This document shows positions 37,720-46,991 of a stretch of DNA of 52,328 nt, piece by piece. How positions within the stretch are numbered: the stretch's first letter is position 1; each line of letters begins with the position of its first letter. The notes beneath the pieces were generated by a model. The model did no database searches and had not been told where the DNA came from. It was given only the letters and a program-made list of their open reading frames with translations. Location of the stretch: NCBI GenBank assembly GCA_022794255.1, contig JAAWEL010000019.1, positions 1 to 52,328 on the forward strand, in the 5' to 3' direction. The translations under genes were made by a program, and so were the position numbers. This DNA is from Lachnospiraceae bacterium (GTDB lineage: Bacteria > Bacillota > Clostridia > Lachnospirales > Lachnospiraceae).

Positions 37720-37746
37720 ATATCGGCATATTTTCCTGTTTGTTAA
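37720..37746 (-). promoter_or_regulatory. Sigma-D (sigma-28) promoter of the chemoreceptor
   Basis: On the minus strand TTAA (37746-37743), 15-base spacer, then exact GCCGATAT (37727-37720). Spacing and -10 match the sigma-28 consensus TAAA-N15-GCCGATAT; this is the best such promoter in the window. Confidence 0.8.
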
Positions 37747-37748
37747 GT

Positions 37749-37797
37749 AAAAAACAAAAAGTGAGAGACACTCAATATTTTATTATTGAATATCTCT
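37749..37797 (-). terminator. Terminator of the island operon
   Basis: Minus-strand arms of AGAGA plus ATTCAATA pair with TATTGAGT plus TCTCT (37764-37777, 37784-37797; two G-U pairs) and lead to CACTTTTTGTTTTTTAC. It ends the operon that begins at 50443. The stretch 37798-37909 holds no gene. Confidence 0.88.
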
Positions 37798-37818
37798 CTT
37801 TTTTATATTGCACTATAT
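37790..37818. repeat. Left copy of the island-flanking direct repeat
   Basis: 29 bases from ATATCTCTCT to CACTATAT. Aligned with 52169-52198, 26 of 29 positions agree with one single-base gap. It overlaps the terminator hairpin of the last island gene. Confidence 0.6.
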
Positions 37819-37909
37819 TTTCAAATGCTGTGTCTTTGAGTTCCCAAAATCCTGTTGCTTTCAAAGAGTTTGTCCCAAAAATAAAATTCGTATAGCATCG
37901 TGAGTCACT

Positions 37910-38560
37910 TTATAGTTGCTTGACTGAAGAAAATGCTCCAATTGTCATAAGCAAAACAATTAATGATATTAACCAGTGCCTGAAAAGTCCTCCGGTAAAA
38001 AACAATACGATCAATATCAAAACGCCAATGCTGCCGAAACCAATCATATACATTTTAAGTTTTTCCGTTGTCATCTGATCCCCGGAATCATTTTCAAATT
38101 TATACGGATTCACGTCACATTGAGATGCAGCTCGGTTTCCTTGTGTTGTCTTACTTTGGGTTCTCGGTCCGGCTGATTCCTTTGCTGTTGAATTTCTGGC
38201 ATTTATTCTTGTTCTAAGAAAATCTTCAAATGTAACGCCATTATGAAACGTTCCGTTCGGATACTTTTTTACAAAAGCCTCTATATCCTTTCTTGTCACC
38301 CTATATCCTGTAGATTGCTCAAATTTACAGCCATTCTTATATTTCCCTCCATTTTGTCCTGAAAAATTGTAGCATCTATGGATCAAAGACACTGTAAAAC
38401 TATAATTCTCATCACCAAATATTCGAGCTCCTACCTCCTGCATATTATACTTAAATATACCTGATCCAATGAGATATAATTCCATGCTGTCAATCTTCTT
38501 TTTCATTGAAATACTTCTGAATTGATTAAGTTCATCATTAGAAATCATGCCGTTCGCCAT
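37910..38560 (-). CDS. Unknown C-terminally anchored membrane protein (last gene of island operon)
   Basis: Protein of 216 residues, not assigned to a family. The N-terminal 130 residues are soluble, with an aromatic/Cys patch (SLIHRCYNFSGQNGG, NGCKFEQSTGYRVTRKDIE, YPNGTFHNGVTFEDFL), then a polar linker rich in Ser, Thr and Gln, and two closely spaced C-terminal membrane helices (about 171-190 and 193-210). The soluble part would be cytoplasmic if the anchor is a hairpin. Lies 25 bases after the Sel1-repeat gene. Start ATG with GAAGGAG somewhat far upstream. Confidence 0.75.
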   Translation of the reverse strand: MANGMISNDELNQFRSISMKKKIDSMELYLIGSGIFKYNMQEVGARIFGDENYSFTVSLIHRCYNFSGQNGGKYKNGCKFEQSTGYRVTRKDIEAFVKKYPNGTFHNGVTFEDFLRTRINARNSTAKESAGPRTQSKTTQGNRAASQCDVNPYKFENDSGDQMTTEKLKMYMIGFGSIGVLILIVLFFTGGLFRHWLISLIVLLMTIGAFSSVKQL

Positions 38561-38585
38561 CCAAGTTCACCTGCTCCTTCATTAT

Positions 38586-41500
38586 TTATAGTTTAGTGAT
38601 ACGGATACTCCTATCAGCAGCAGAGTATTCTGCTCTCAATACATCTCCAAGAATAATACCATTATCGTCATACAATTTCTTCATACCATCCATTCTTCCT
38701 TTAACAGTATTATGTGTTTTGCAATTATACTGCCTTCCATTTATGATCAATACCACTGATATTCCAAATCCAATATGAAATTTAGAGCCAAATGTGCAAA
38801 TGTTGTACTTTACATCCGTTTCGCCTATTTTCTTCTCTGTGTATAAGTCTGTCTCAAATGCTTCATTTTTCTCAGATTCTGCGGCTTTAAAAATCCCAGC
38901 CAGCGCACCATTCATCACCCCTCTGCTCATCGGTTCGACAACAACGGCGTTGAAATATTCCATTATATCCCTATATTCTGGAGCAACAGACATAATCTCG
39001 TTTTCCACTTGCGACACAAGGACGCTTTCATCATATTTTTTCCCTTTGTACTTATTAAAAATATCAATTAATCCTTTTTCTTCAAGCCTTTTTTCTGTGG
39101 ATTTGAAATTGTCTCCTTGTCCTATTGCCATATTCATACAAGCCGCATCCCCATGTTTAGGTCCTTTTACTGACATCAGTATTCCCACAAAGGCATTATA
39201 ATCCCACTTTTCAGGCAATGATTTTCTATATGCGATTAGTTTGTCCCGTACCCCTTCAAACTTTTTAGCATAAGCTCGAAACGCGGATAATTGCAAGGTC
39301 AAATCCCGATCCGTTACCTCTTCTTGCAGGAAAGATCGATCCAAATTGATATTTTTGTTATCTCTATCTGTATTTGGTTTGTCTGATCCTAATTCATTTT
39401 CCTCTTTTAAGATATCAATCAATGGATCTTCTGAACTTTCTCTGCTATCTTCTTCAAAAGTTTTATTATTACTTTTCATTTCAAAGTTTTCTACAACTTC
39501 TCCAGGTATATCATTATTAAACCAGCTCTTTCTAATAGGCTCCGAAACAGCAACTGTAAGATTGTATTGCTCCTCATAATATGCTGCCACATCTAAAAAC
39601 AGATAGTCCCCTATTATACGAAACCCGTCACATACGCCATGTCCTCCATTATTGGTACTCCAGACTGATACATTTCCATATTTATCGGAGGATTTAAATG
39701 TATAGTAGTCTTCTGCAAAATAATAATGCGAACCATCAAAATAAAATCTTCCATAATTATGCGATGGGATCTTCCATACTGGATAGTCCTTAATGATATT
39801 ATCTAAATCATCTCCAATCCAATGAGGTTCCCAATAAAAGACACTTTTCAAATGTGCGCTGTCTTCTCCTTCTTTCGCCTCTCTCTCTGTCCAAAGAATC
39901 TTTCTGCCCATGTCAAAGCAGACTATATTGGCATGAAAAGTCGTATTTTCATCATAACAGTCGTTGTTATCACAATCATATTTCTCTGGATGTTCCAAAA
40001 TAGTTTCAGGACTGCAATATGGATTACTCAGTGAAGACACCTGCCTTGATTCAAGATCAAGAAGCATCCAGCCCGAGGCTGTATTTTCCTGATCCGGCCC
40101 ATAATAATCAGCCTTAAAAATGACCATCTTATCCGTTGCAAACAATCGGTCTATTGCGTTTGCTTTATTATAAATAATTTCAGAATCCTCGCCCTTGTCA
40201 ACTTCTATGCGTTTGATTTCTGCTTTATTAACGCCATCCGTCTGATGTGAATAAACAAAATAGCATATATTATCATAGAAATATATGTTTCCCAGATTAT
40301 ATCCATCTTCATAACTGCCATCACACAGTTCCGTATATTCTCCTACTTTGCTGCCATTCAAATCAATATGTAAGATTTGAAGTATATCCCCATCTTTGGT
40401 ATAGTACAGAAAAATTCCAAAAGAATTAACATGAATATATCCATACCTAAAGTCATCGGATATCTCACAAATTATTTTTAAATCTTTACCTGTAAAATCA
40501 GTGGATACAATGTAAGATTTATCTGAATATACGTTCCCTATATAATAGATTCTTCCATTATACGCGGATTCCTTACAATCGAAATCATGAGAATATAATT
40601 CTTTCCCATGAGTATGAATGTTAACTTCCATGTCTGGCATATCGTATCTCTTATGACTTTCAAAATTCTCGTCAGACATATTTCCGGATTTCTTCTTTCT
40701 GCACCAATCAGCCCTTTGCTTATCATTTGCTTTTTCGTAGAGCATTATGGCTATATTGATATTTTGTGAAATATTTCCCTTCCCTACTTCACAACAATAT
40801 CCCGAAAGCAAGCACGCCTCCCTATTCCCTGAATTAGCGAGAGCTCTGTAAGTTGCATATGCTTTTGAAATATCCAATGCTTCTCTTCTTATATTTCCAC
40901 TATAATCGTTTTTCTCATCCAGACCTTTGGCAGCCTCTAATCTTAAATGCTCATTATCACAATAAGTGACTTCTGTATACCATGATCTTGCACGATCCAG
41001 ATCAAGTGCTTGTTCATCTCCCCGCAAAGGGACATCATATGCCTGGGCAACTTTCAGCTTCATTTCAGGTGTCCCAAAAGATGCCGCCTGCTCTAAATAA
41101 TTTTTTGCCAAAGAAAGATTTTGAGTCTCCCCTGCCTTTTTTAAATAGGATCCTAAAAAGAACATACTGTCCGAGTTGCCAAGCTCAGCTGCCCGCTTAT
41201 GCCAATATACCTTTTTTTCTTCATCCTTATGTTTCCAGTTATCATAGGCCTTGGCAAGCATAGCACATGCCAAATTATCTCCTCTATCCGCTGCTGTTTC
41301 GAGCCATTCTACTGCCACATTGAAATCAGACTCTGTCCCTGATCCATCCATATAACAGGTAGAAAGATTTCTCATAGCGACCGTATCTCCATGCTGAGCA
41401 GACTCTGAGAACAGTTCAAATGCCTTTTTTAAATCCTTATTGATTCCCCTGCCACTTTTATATAGAATCCCCAAATTATTCTGGGCACCAGAATGTCCAT

Positions 41501-41645
41501 AAGCAGCAGCTTTACCATATAATTCGGCTGCCCTGAAGTAATCATTCCTTTTTACACTTTGTAGCGCTCTGCTAAAAAGTTGTTCCGCTTCCTGCCTTTG
41601 CTGAGGTGATAGATTTGTCATTGGTTCTTTAATCAAAATATTCAC
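38586..41645 (-). CDS. Large Sel1-repeat / propeller-like protein of the island operon
   Basis: Protein of 1019 residues in three parts. Residues 10-325 are Sel1-like/TPR repeats (AAAYGHSGAQNNLGILYKSG; SAQHGDTVAMRNLSTCYMDG; AADRGDNLACAMLAKAYDN). Residues about 345-700 are beta-rich blocks of the YNGRIYYIGN and YDNICYFVY type, resembling DUF5050-like propellers. After a polar linker the last 240 residues form another alpha/beta domain (FRAYAKKFEGVRDKLIAYRK; YNICTFGSKFHIGFGISVVL) that I do not recognise. No signal or membrane segment. Start GTG at 41645, ribosome site GGAGGG about 12 bases upstream. A scaffold or adaptor role is a guess. Confidence 0.8.
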   Translation of the reverse strand: MNILIKEPMTNLSPQQRQEAEQLFSRALQSVKRNDYFRAAELYGKAAAYGHSGAQNNLGILYKSGRGINKDLKKAFELFSESAQHGDTVAMRNLSTCYMDGSGTESDFNVAVEWLETAADRGDNLACAMLAKAYDNWKHKDEEKKVYWHKRAAELGNSDSMFFLGSYLKKAGETQNLSLAKNYLEQAASFGTPEMKLKVAQAYDVPLRGDEQALDLDRARSWYTEVTYCDNEHLRLEAAKGLDEKNDYSGNIRREALDISKAYATYRALANSGNREACLLSGYCCEVGKGNISQNINIAIMLYEKANDKQRADWCRKKKSGNMSDENFESHKRYDMPDMEVNIHTHGKELYSHDFDCKESAYNGRIYYIGNVYSDKSYIVSTDFTGKDLKIICEISDDFRYGYIHVNSFGIFLYYTKDGDILQILHIDLNGSKVGEYTELCDGSYEDGYNLGNIYFYDNICYFVYSHQTDGVNKAEIKRIEVDKGEDSEIIYNKANAIDRLFATDKMVIFKADYYGPDQENTASGWMLLDLESRQVSSLSNPYCSPETILEHPEKYDCDNNDCYDENTTFHANIVCFDMGRKILWTEREAKEGEDSAHLKSVFYWEPHWIGDDLDNIIKDYPVWKIPSHNYGRFYFDGSHYYFAEDYYTFKSSDKYGNVSVWSTNNGGHGVCDGFRIIGDYLFLDVAAYYEEQYNLTVAVSEPIRKSWFNNDIPGEVVENFEMKSNNKTFEEDSRESSEDPLIDILKEENELGSDKPNTDRDNKNINLDRSFLQEEVTDRDLTLQLSAFRAYAKKFEGVRDKLIAYRKSLPEKWDYNAFVGILMSVKGPKHGDAACMNMAIGQGDNFKSTEKRLEEKGLIDIFNKYKGKKYDESVLVSQVENEIMSVAPEYRDIMEYFNAVVVEPMSRGVMNGALAGIFKAAESEKNEAFETDLYTEKKIGETDVKYNICTFGSKFHIGFGISVVLIINGRQYNCKTHNTVKGRMDGMKKLYDDNGIILGDVLRAEYSAADRSIRITKL

Positions 41646-41662
41646 AACGAATCACTGCCCTC

Positions 41663-42529
41663 CTATTGTTCACCTTCACTTAAAAATCTTGTTTTTGTAA
41701 AGGATGGAGTATTTCCAAATAAGGCATTCCTATTTTTCTTATACTTTTCTACTAACTCAACCTTTTGTTTCAATAATTCGCTCATCTCGGTCGTCTTTCC
41801 GGAAATATAGTCACATTCCATCAGAATGTTCGTTTTTAATTCCTCAATTAAGCTTTCTGTTTCATCATCGTACATGTATGATTCACGATTACATTGCCCC
41901 GTATTACGAATCATACTATGTGCTTCCTTTATCAGCTGATCTTGATCCGATATTTCAATCCCAGCAGATTTATTGTATGAACGAATTAACAACTCCTCCA
42001 AAAGCTCTTGCATATTTCTTACATCATTCGGGATGAACCGAAACTCCTTGCTCTCCTCGCACAGTATTTCAAACGATCTATCATCATCTATTACATACCG
42101 ATAAGCATCACTGCTTATCGATGTTTTTTCAAAATGTGAGATAATGCTTAAATAATAATTCAGAATCGAAAACGCAATTGTTGGTTTTGCATTGTACAAA
42201 TTATACTTTTCATAGATTGTATCAAGAATCGAAATATTATCCTTTTTATAATCCCCGTATTCTATTACAGAATAAATGATTTTTCCCTTTTTGCTAAGGT
42301 ATTCCTTAGGTATATCCACATCAACATACCCATCATCAATTTCATCAATAGGCGAATAATCATCTAATTCTCCTGTGATCACATCAATTGATATAGGTGC
42401 TACAAACAGATCATGCCCCTCCTCATCACACATACTTATTATCCACCTCTTATCATTCTTGACAATACGAGATAGGAATTTTTCCCCGCTATAGTTTAAT
42501 GCTTGAATGCATATTCGATTTAAATCCAT
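41663..42529 (-). CDS. Unknown protein directly downstream of the papain-fold protein, possible immunity partner
   Basis: Protein of 289 residues. The N-terminal 45-residue block (WIISMCDEEGHDLFVAPISI then DVITGELDDYSPID) resembles the strand-turn layout of small immunity or YrhB-like domains that display a variable followed by a TGE turn; the rest is alpha/beta then helical (NMQELLEELLIRSYNKSAG; SELLKQKVELVEKYKKNR). No signal, no membrane segment. I use the ATG at 42529, 6 bases after GGAGGG; the ATG at 42535 abuts the ribosome site. Position directly after a predicted toxin-type domain suggests an immunity or chaperone role; not shown by homology here. Confidence 0.7.
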   Translation of the reverse strand: MDLNRICIQALNYSGEKFLSRIVKNDKRWIISMCDEEGHDLFVAPISIDVITGELDDYSPIDEIDDGYVDVDIPKEYLSKKGKIIYSVIEYGDYKKDNISILDTIYEKYNLYNAKPTIAFSILNYYLSIISHFEKTSISSDAYRYVIDDDRSFEILCEESKEFRFIPNDVRNMQELLEELLIRSYNKSAGIEISDQDQLIKEAHSMIRNTGQCNRESYMYDDETESLIEELKTNILMECDYISGKTTEMSELLKQKVELVEKYKKNRNALFGNTPSFTKTRFLSEGEQ

Positions 42530-42540
42530 GATCATCCCTC

Positions 42541-44610
42541 CTATTCAAAACATTCGTGAGCCAAGTCTGTAAATTCCAAGTTATCTGTCCTCATCAAATA
42601 AATCCGCTCTAATTTGGCCGACTTAAAATAATTTTCCACATTCTCTCCACTATTACCGTTCTGCGGATCACAAAATACAATTCTTCCACCAACATTTTCA
42701 ACAACAAATACATGTCCGCCTCCATTTTCCCAATGAACACCCACTATCATTCTTGAATTGACTCCATAGCTTACCATCTTTCTCTCAATATCTTGAATCA
42801 CATGGTCTGAATCATCATAACTATTCCTCTCCACAACGGGATTCTTATAAATCGAAGGAAATCCCACCCATTCTCCATTTTCATTTTCCTTACATTGAGC
42901 GATCAATTCCGTATCATGTTTCCATGTATTTTCTATATTATCATACACGGTTTTCCTTGGTCTAGCGACAACATCAAATCCTCTTTGCCGTGCCTCATAA
43001 GCCATCACACATCGTTGACAGTTATGATGGTATTTGACATAATTCTCGGATCCGTTTTTAAATTCCACTGAAAAAAGCGGATTTACACTTTTTAAATTTT
43101 CATCCCATGTCAATTTATCATCTCTTTTTTTATATCTTTCTAATTCTTTATTTAACGGACTATATTTTTTCGGTATTTTTATGATAAGTCTATCAAACTG
43201 ATTTTCATCTAAAAAGCTATCGACTGCTACAGCAAGTTCTTTCACTTGTCTGCACTTGTTACTACAATTCTTGCCAATCTCATTTAGTGTTGACCTGATT
43301 TCATTGACACAGCCATCATCATTTGAAGAAAGACGTTTGATAAGCAAATCACGTTTGCCATACATTTGTCGACAGATTGACTGCTGGCTCCGTAAAGCCC
43401 TATTCGCAATCTGATTGCATCTTTCTGTTTCAGAACTATATAATTGTTGGGCTCGTTTTAAAATCAATTGATATTGCTCCCATAAAAAAGCCTTCCTGGC
43501 TAAATATAACTGCTCAGCTTTAGCACAGCTCTCAGCGTACAGATACTGGGCCTGCTGAAGAGTAATCATCCCCCTGATATATCTGCCATCTAGCTCCTTA
43601 TGTCTTGATTTTAATTGTTCTTCTAATTGCCTGTAATACTGTTTGAGTTCTCTATCCCACTTATCGTATTCAGCCTTAACTTTAGCATCCAGGTCATTCT
43701 TATAATTTGCTAAATGTTCATCATACCTCCTTTTCAATTCTGGAAAAGTACAATCTTTACCATCAAATTTTCGTAAGGCCTCTATTACTTTTCCATACTT
43801 CTTATTGGTATTCTCCAAATCAGAATTTGTAACAGGTTCTTTTGTTACATTTTTTTCTTTTCTCTTTCCTTCACTTTTAGCGGATGCGGCACCCATTCCA
43901 GCATATGCCAAATCCGAAAAGTCAAGAAGGGAACTCAAATCAACTTCTTTTTTTGACTCAATAGCCGCATCTCTCTTCGATTCCATCTTATCCAGATAAC
44001 TATCTTCCAAATCATCAAGATTTTTTCTCGATTGATCAAAGTAAGTAGCTATTCCCACATTATATGCCGTAATGACTGGCAGCAAAAAACGATAAAATTC
44101 GTTCTCTTCACTCAGCTTTTCAATCTGACTGGTAAAATCATCTGAAAGCTCATGCGCTTTTGCAACTACTTTGGAAAAAATTTCCTTTACTTGATCAAAA
44201 TCATAAATGCTAGCGCTTGTTTTCCCGTCAATCACTACTTCACTGAGCCTGTTGTCTATCTGCGCATCAAAAACATTAGATAAACTCTCCTCAATGCTTG
44301 CGGCAACAGTCTCTGCCTCTTCCCCCATTTCCATGCTTTCTGAAAAATAAGTCATCGACTCACATGTATCTCGCCATTTTTCAAATACATTATGTTTTAA
44401 TTCTGAACGAACTGCATCATTATATAATTCTATAATCCCATCAACAGCCCTAAGCAGCTTATCATAATTTGCCGATGATATGTGTTCTATCAATTCATCT
44501 TGAAGACCATTAATTAACTCCACAATGCTTTCAGCATATTGTTCAAGCAATGTATTTATCTCATTAACACTATTATCGCTAAGGCTAAAACTAAAATCAC
44601 TATTCTTCAC
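42541..44610 (-). CDS. Predicted effector: shared N-terminal domain, coiled coils, C-terminal papain-fold (Tox-PL-like) domain
   Basis: Protein of 689 residues. The first 170 residues (FSFSLSDNSVNEINTLLEQY) look related to the 251-residue protein at 46992-47747. The middle, 180-520, is charged coiled coil (REL...QYYRQLEEQLKSRHKEL). The last 165 residues match the papain-fold toxin pattern (Tox-PL, also called glutamine deamidase-type papain-fold toxin 1): NCQRCVMAYEARQRGFDVVA (Cys531 and Cys534), GGGHVFVV (His633), VFCDPQNG (Asp648, Gln650). All three predicted catalytic positions are intact, so it may be an active peptidase or deamidase. Start GTG with GAGGTGA 7 bases upstream; no Sec signal, so any export needs the neighbouring ATPase. 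Confidence 0.82.
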   Translation of the reverse strand: MKNSDFSFSLSDNSVNEINTLLEQYAESIVELINGLQDELIEHISSANYDKLLRAVDGIIELYNDAVRSELKHNVFEKWRDTCESMTYFSESMEMGEEAETVAASIEESLSNVFDAQIDNRLSEVVIDGKTSASIYDFDQVKEIFSKVVAKAHELSDDFTSQIEKLSEENEFYRFLLPVITAYNVGIATYFDQSRKNLDDLEDSYLDKMESKRDAAIESKKEVDLSSLLDFSDLAYAGMGAASAKSEGKRKEKNVTKEPVTNSDLENTNKKYGKVIEALRKFDGKDCTFPELKRRYDEHLANYKNDLDAKVKAEYDKWDRELKQYYRQLEEQLKSRHKELDGRYIRGMITLQQAQYLYAESCAKAEQLYLARKAFLWEQYQLILKRAQQLYSSETERCNQIANRALRSQQSICRQMYGKRDLLIKRLSSNDDGCVNEIRSTLNEIGKNCSNKCRQVKELAVAVDSFLDENQFDRLIIKIPKKYSPLNKELERYKKRDDKLTWDENLKSVNPLFSVEFKNGSENYVKYHHNCQRCVMAYEARQRGFDVVARPRKTVYDNIENTWKHDTELIAQCKENENGEWVGFPSIYKNPVVERNSYDDSDHVIQDIERKMVSYGVNSRMIVGVHWENGGGHVFVVENVGGRIVFCDPQNGNSGENVENYFKSAKLERIYLMRTDNLEFTDLAHECFE

Positions 44611-44632
44611 TGTATATCACCTCATATGTCAA

Positions 44633-44672
44633 AATTGGGCAGAATCCACCAATTATTGAACCCCACCCAATT
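44633..44672 (-). promoter_or_regulatory. Intra-operon hairpin before the effector gene
   Basis: AATTGGG and CCCAATT pair perfectly across a 26-base loop in the 68-base gap between the FtsK-type gene and the effector gene, the largest gap in the operon. It could set relative expression by processing or pausing. Confidence 0.4.
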
Positions 44673-44678
44673 CGTTAT

Positions 44679-46976
44679 TTAAGATATCAATTCGTCAAAA
44701 TCCAGCGCTGGCACCTCAAAATCGCTTGCTTGAATCTTATACTTCTTAAATGCTCTTTCTGTATTAAGGCTCTTGATCTTAAAATCTATCACAATAGAAT
44801 TTCTGCCTTTTTTGGTAAATGTCATACCACATCTTTTATATATTTTTTCAATATTTCCACTAACAAATAAGTAATCTGACCTTCCAACAAAATCAGAGAA
44901 ATTGATCTCTTCTGAAGAACAAAACATCAGAAAGAACATATTAACAGACATGCCATTCCTCAATGCGGGAAAGAACCATTTTTTAGGTATATTTTCTATG
45001 TATTCAATACCACTGATCCAATAGTTCCTTTGTTCAAAAACATCCTGCCATGGAACAATATCCATTTTCTTTACAATCGGATAATAATAATGTCCATAGT
45101 AATAGTACTTTGCCGGGAGTGTCATTGGTAAAACATTTCGCCCTTGAGTTTTCTCAAAACTCTTACATTGATTTAACAGATCTGCAACATTTGTTTCTGC
45201 AAATACCTGCGCTGCAACTTGACCAATTCTTGCTAATTCCTTCTCTCCGGTATATGCAATTAGCTTACTTGTATAAGACTCAAAAAACTTAACAACCGAT
45301 CCCTCCGAACAGGCTTCTTTGGCTGCAAGTCTCACAAAGTACTCTCTCTTTATACCCTCTAAGCTATCAACATTGTCGAATTTCTCCACATTGCAAATGT
45401 CATCTTCAATGTTATATTTCGCAGAGAGAATAGGATGTAAATCAAAGTAAAAGTTTCGGGTTCGTTCTGCTGCTGATGAATGTACAAAATTTACAGCAAG
45501 TAGTTTTTGCACATAAGCAAGATCATCCACATCGGGACAAACGGCAAAAATATTTCTATTACGGCCTCTTTCTATATAACATGTTTCCAAATCATATTTT
45601 TTCTCACTATATACCACTCCGTATCCTAACGTAAGGATATCATAGTAATCTGGCTTTTCTCTGAGTTCTTTCTCCTTTACAGATTTAACCTTCTCCAGAA
45701 TGTCTTCTAACTCGGATATCTCTTTCTGCTCATCCTCCTGATAAAAGGTCTTTCGCTTATTAAATCTATAAGAATTTTCTTCCTTCACCAATTCATTAAG
45801 CGATCTGTAAAAATATGAATCTGTCACTTCTTCCTCATCATCTCTGATAAAAGGAACCTTATATTTCTTGTTATCCTCAGCCTTTCCTGCTTCAGTATTT
45901 ACAAGAACATAGCCTCTTTCCAGCGTAGCCGCTCCGGGGTTGCCCAAAATCTCTGATGAAACAGAGCTGTCACAAGGTAAAGCAAATTTTATCTTGAAGT
46001 TTGCCAAAGCCTTTCCAGACAGTGCGCCCTTCATTTCCTGCGATGCAAAAAGAAGATGGAATCCCGTAGCTCTGCCAAGCTTAATGATCGACATAAGAAG
46101 ATCATTGATGATGTTTGTCTCTCGCGTTGTCGATTCTTGAAACATCTGCTGAAATTCATCTATCAGCAATACAACTCTTGGTAATACAACCCCGTATTTG
46201 TCCCTAAAATCACTTAATTTCTGCAAACCAAGTCTGGTAAAAAGATCCTGTCTGGCTTGCATACAATCTACTAGGTGATTTAGCATAGTAATGACGTAAC
46301 GGATTTCACTTGTCGCTGCACACGTTTTTAAATGCGGAGTCTGATATTCTTTACCCGCAGACATATAACGGCTTAGTTCCACCTTTTTAAAATCAGCAAG
46401 ATATAAATCCAATTCCCAAGGTGAATACTCTGTCAGCATATTTAAAATCAGATTATTAAGGAAAACGGATTTGCCGGAGCCAGTACGTCCAACTACAACA
46501 CCATGAACAAGTAAATCACCTAATGTGACCGGTGCATATGCCTGACCCTCTCCCTCTTCAAGGGTTCCTGGCCTTAAATTGACACCATTGCGTGAAGAAT
46601 TAAACCATATACCATTGTTTGGCTTGTGATCCAAACAAATTGTTTCAAAACGTGCTGTTCGAAACCGTTTCCTTCCGGAAATCAGATCTCTCATAATTTC
46701 CTGACTTTTTGGAAGATTCCCTATGCTGTCATTAAACGCTCCAATAAAATCCAAAGGTTCCGGGCAACATATCACATCCCTATCATAGGACACTGGTAAA
46801 ACAAGCTGTTCTTCACCATCTACCTTTTTAGCAAGATAAACCTCTCCCCGAAATTTTTTTTGCTTATTATATACAGCTTTAAGGAAATCTCTTCGGAATT
46901 TTTCGTGTAAAAAATTATTCTTTTCTTCTTTTTCCTCTTCTTCCTTTACCGCCACTACATCATTCCAAAAATCCAC
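44679..46976 (-). CDS. FtsK/SpoIIIE-type ATPase of the island operon
   Basis: Protein of 765 residues with one intact FtsK/HerA-type motor domain: Walker A GRTGSGKSVFL (163-173), Walker B VVLLIDEFQQM (268-278), and the conserved RATGFHLLFASQ and FKIKFALPCDS segments that follow it in FtsK, SpoIIIE and EssC. A second domain of the same type seems to start near 474 (RNIFAVCPDVDDLAYVQKLL), but its P-loop has lost the GKS signature. No membrane segment, no FHA domain and no gamma DNA-recognition domain. It resembles EssC/EccC protein-export motors more than DNA pumps; this is inference. Start GTG behind GGGGGT. Confidence 0.88.
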   Translation of the reverse strand: MDFWNDVVAVKEEEEKEEKNNFLHEKFRRDFLKAVYNKQKKFRGEVYLAKKVDGEEQLVLPVSYDRDVICCPEPLDFIGAFNDSIGNLPKSQEIMRDLISGRKRFRTARFETICLDHKPNNGIWFNSSRNGVNLRPGTLEEGEGQAYAPVTLGDLLVHGVVVGRTGSGKSVFLNNLILNMLTEYSPWELDLYLADFKKVELSRYMSAGKEYQTPHLKTCAATSEIRYVITMLNHLVDCMQARQDLFTRLGLQKLSDFRDKYGVVLPRVVLLIDEFQQMFQESTTRETNIINDLLMSIIKLGRATGFHLLFASQEMKGALSGKALANFKIKFALPCDSSVSSEILGNPGAATLERGYVLVNTEAGKAEDNKKYKVPFIRDDEEEVTDSYFYRSLNELVKEENSYRFNKRKTFYQEDEQKEISELEDILEKVKSVKEKELREKPDYYDILTLGYGVVYSEKKYDLETCYIERGRNRNIFAVCPDVDDLAYVQKLLAVNFVHSSAAERTRNFYFDLHPILSAKYNIEDDICNVEKFDNVDSLEGIKREYFVRLAAKEACSEGSVVKFFESYTSKLIAYTGEKELARIGQVAAQVFAETNVADLLNQCKSFEKTQGRNVLPMTLPAKYYYYGHYYYPIVKKMDIVPWQDVFEQRNYWISGIEYIENIPKKWFFPALRNGMSVNMFFLMFCSSEEINFSDFVGRSDYLFVSGNIEKIYKRCGMTFTKKGRNSIVIDFKIKSLNTERAFKKYKIQASDFEVPALDFDELIS

Positions 46977-46991
46977 AATAATACCCCCAGT

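Noticed and set aside
44679..46976. Reading the FtsK-type protein as a DNA translocase for conjugation
   Set aside because: No relaxase, no mobilisation or T4SS genes nearby, and no gamma winged-helix domain at the C terminus.
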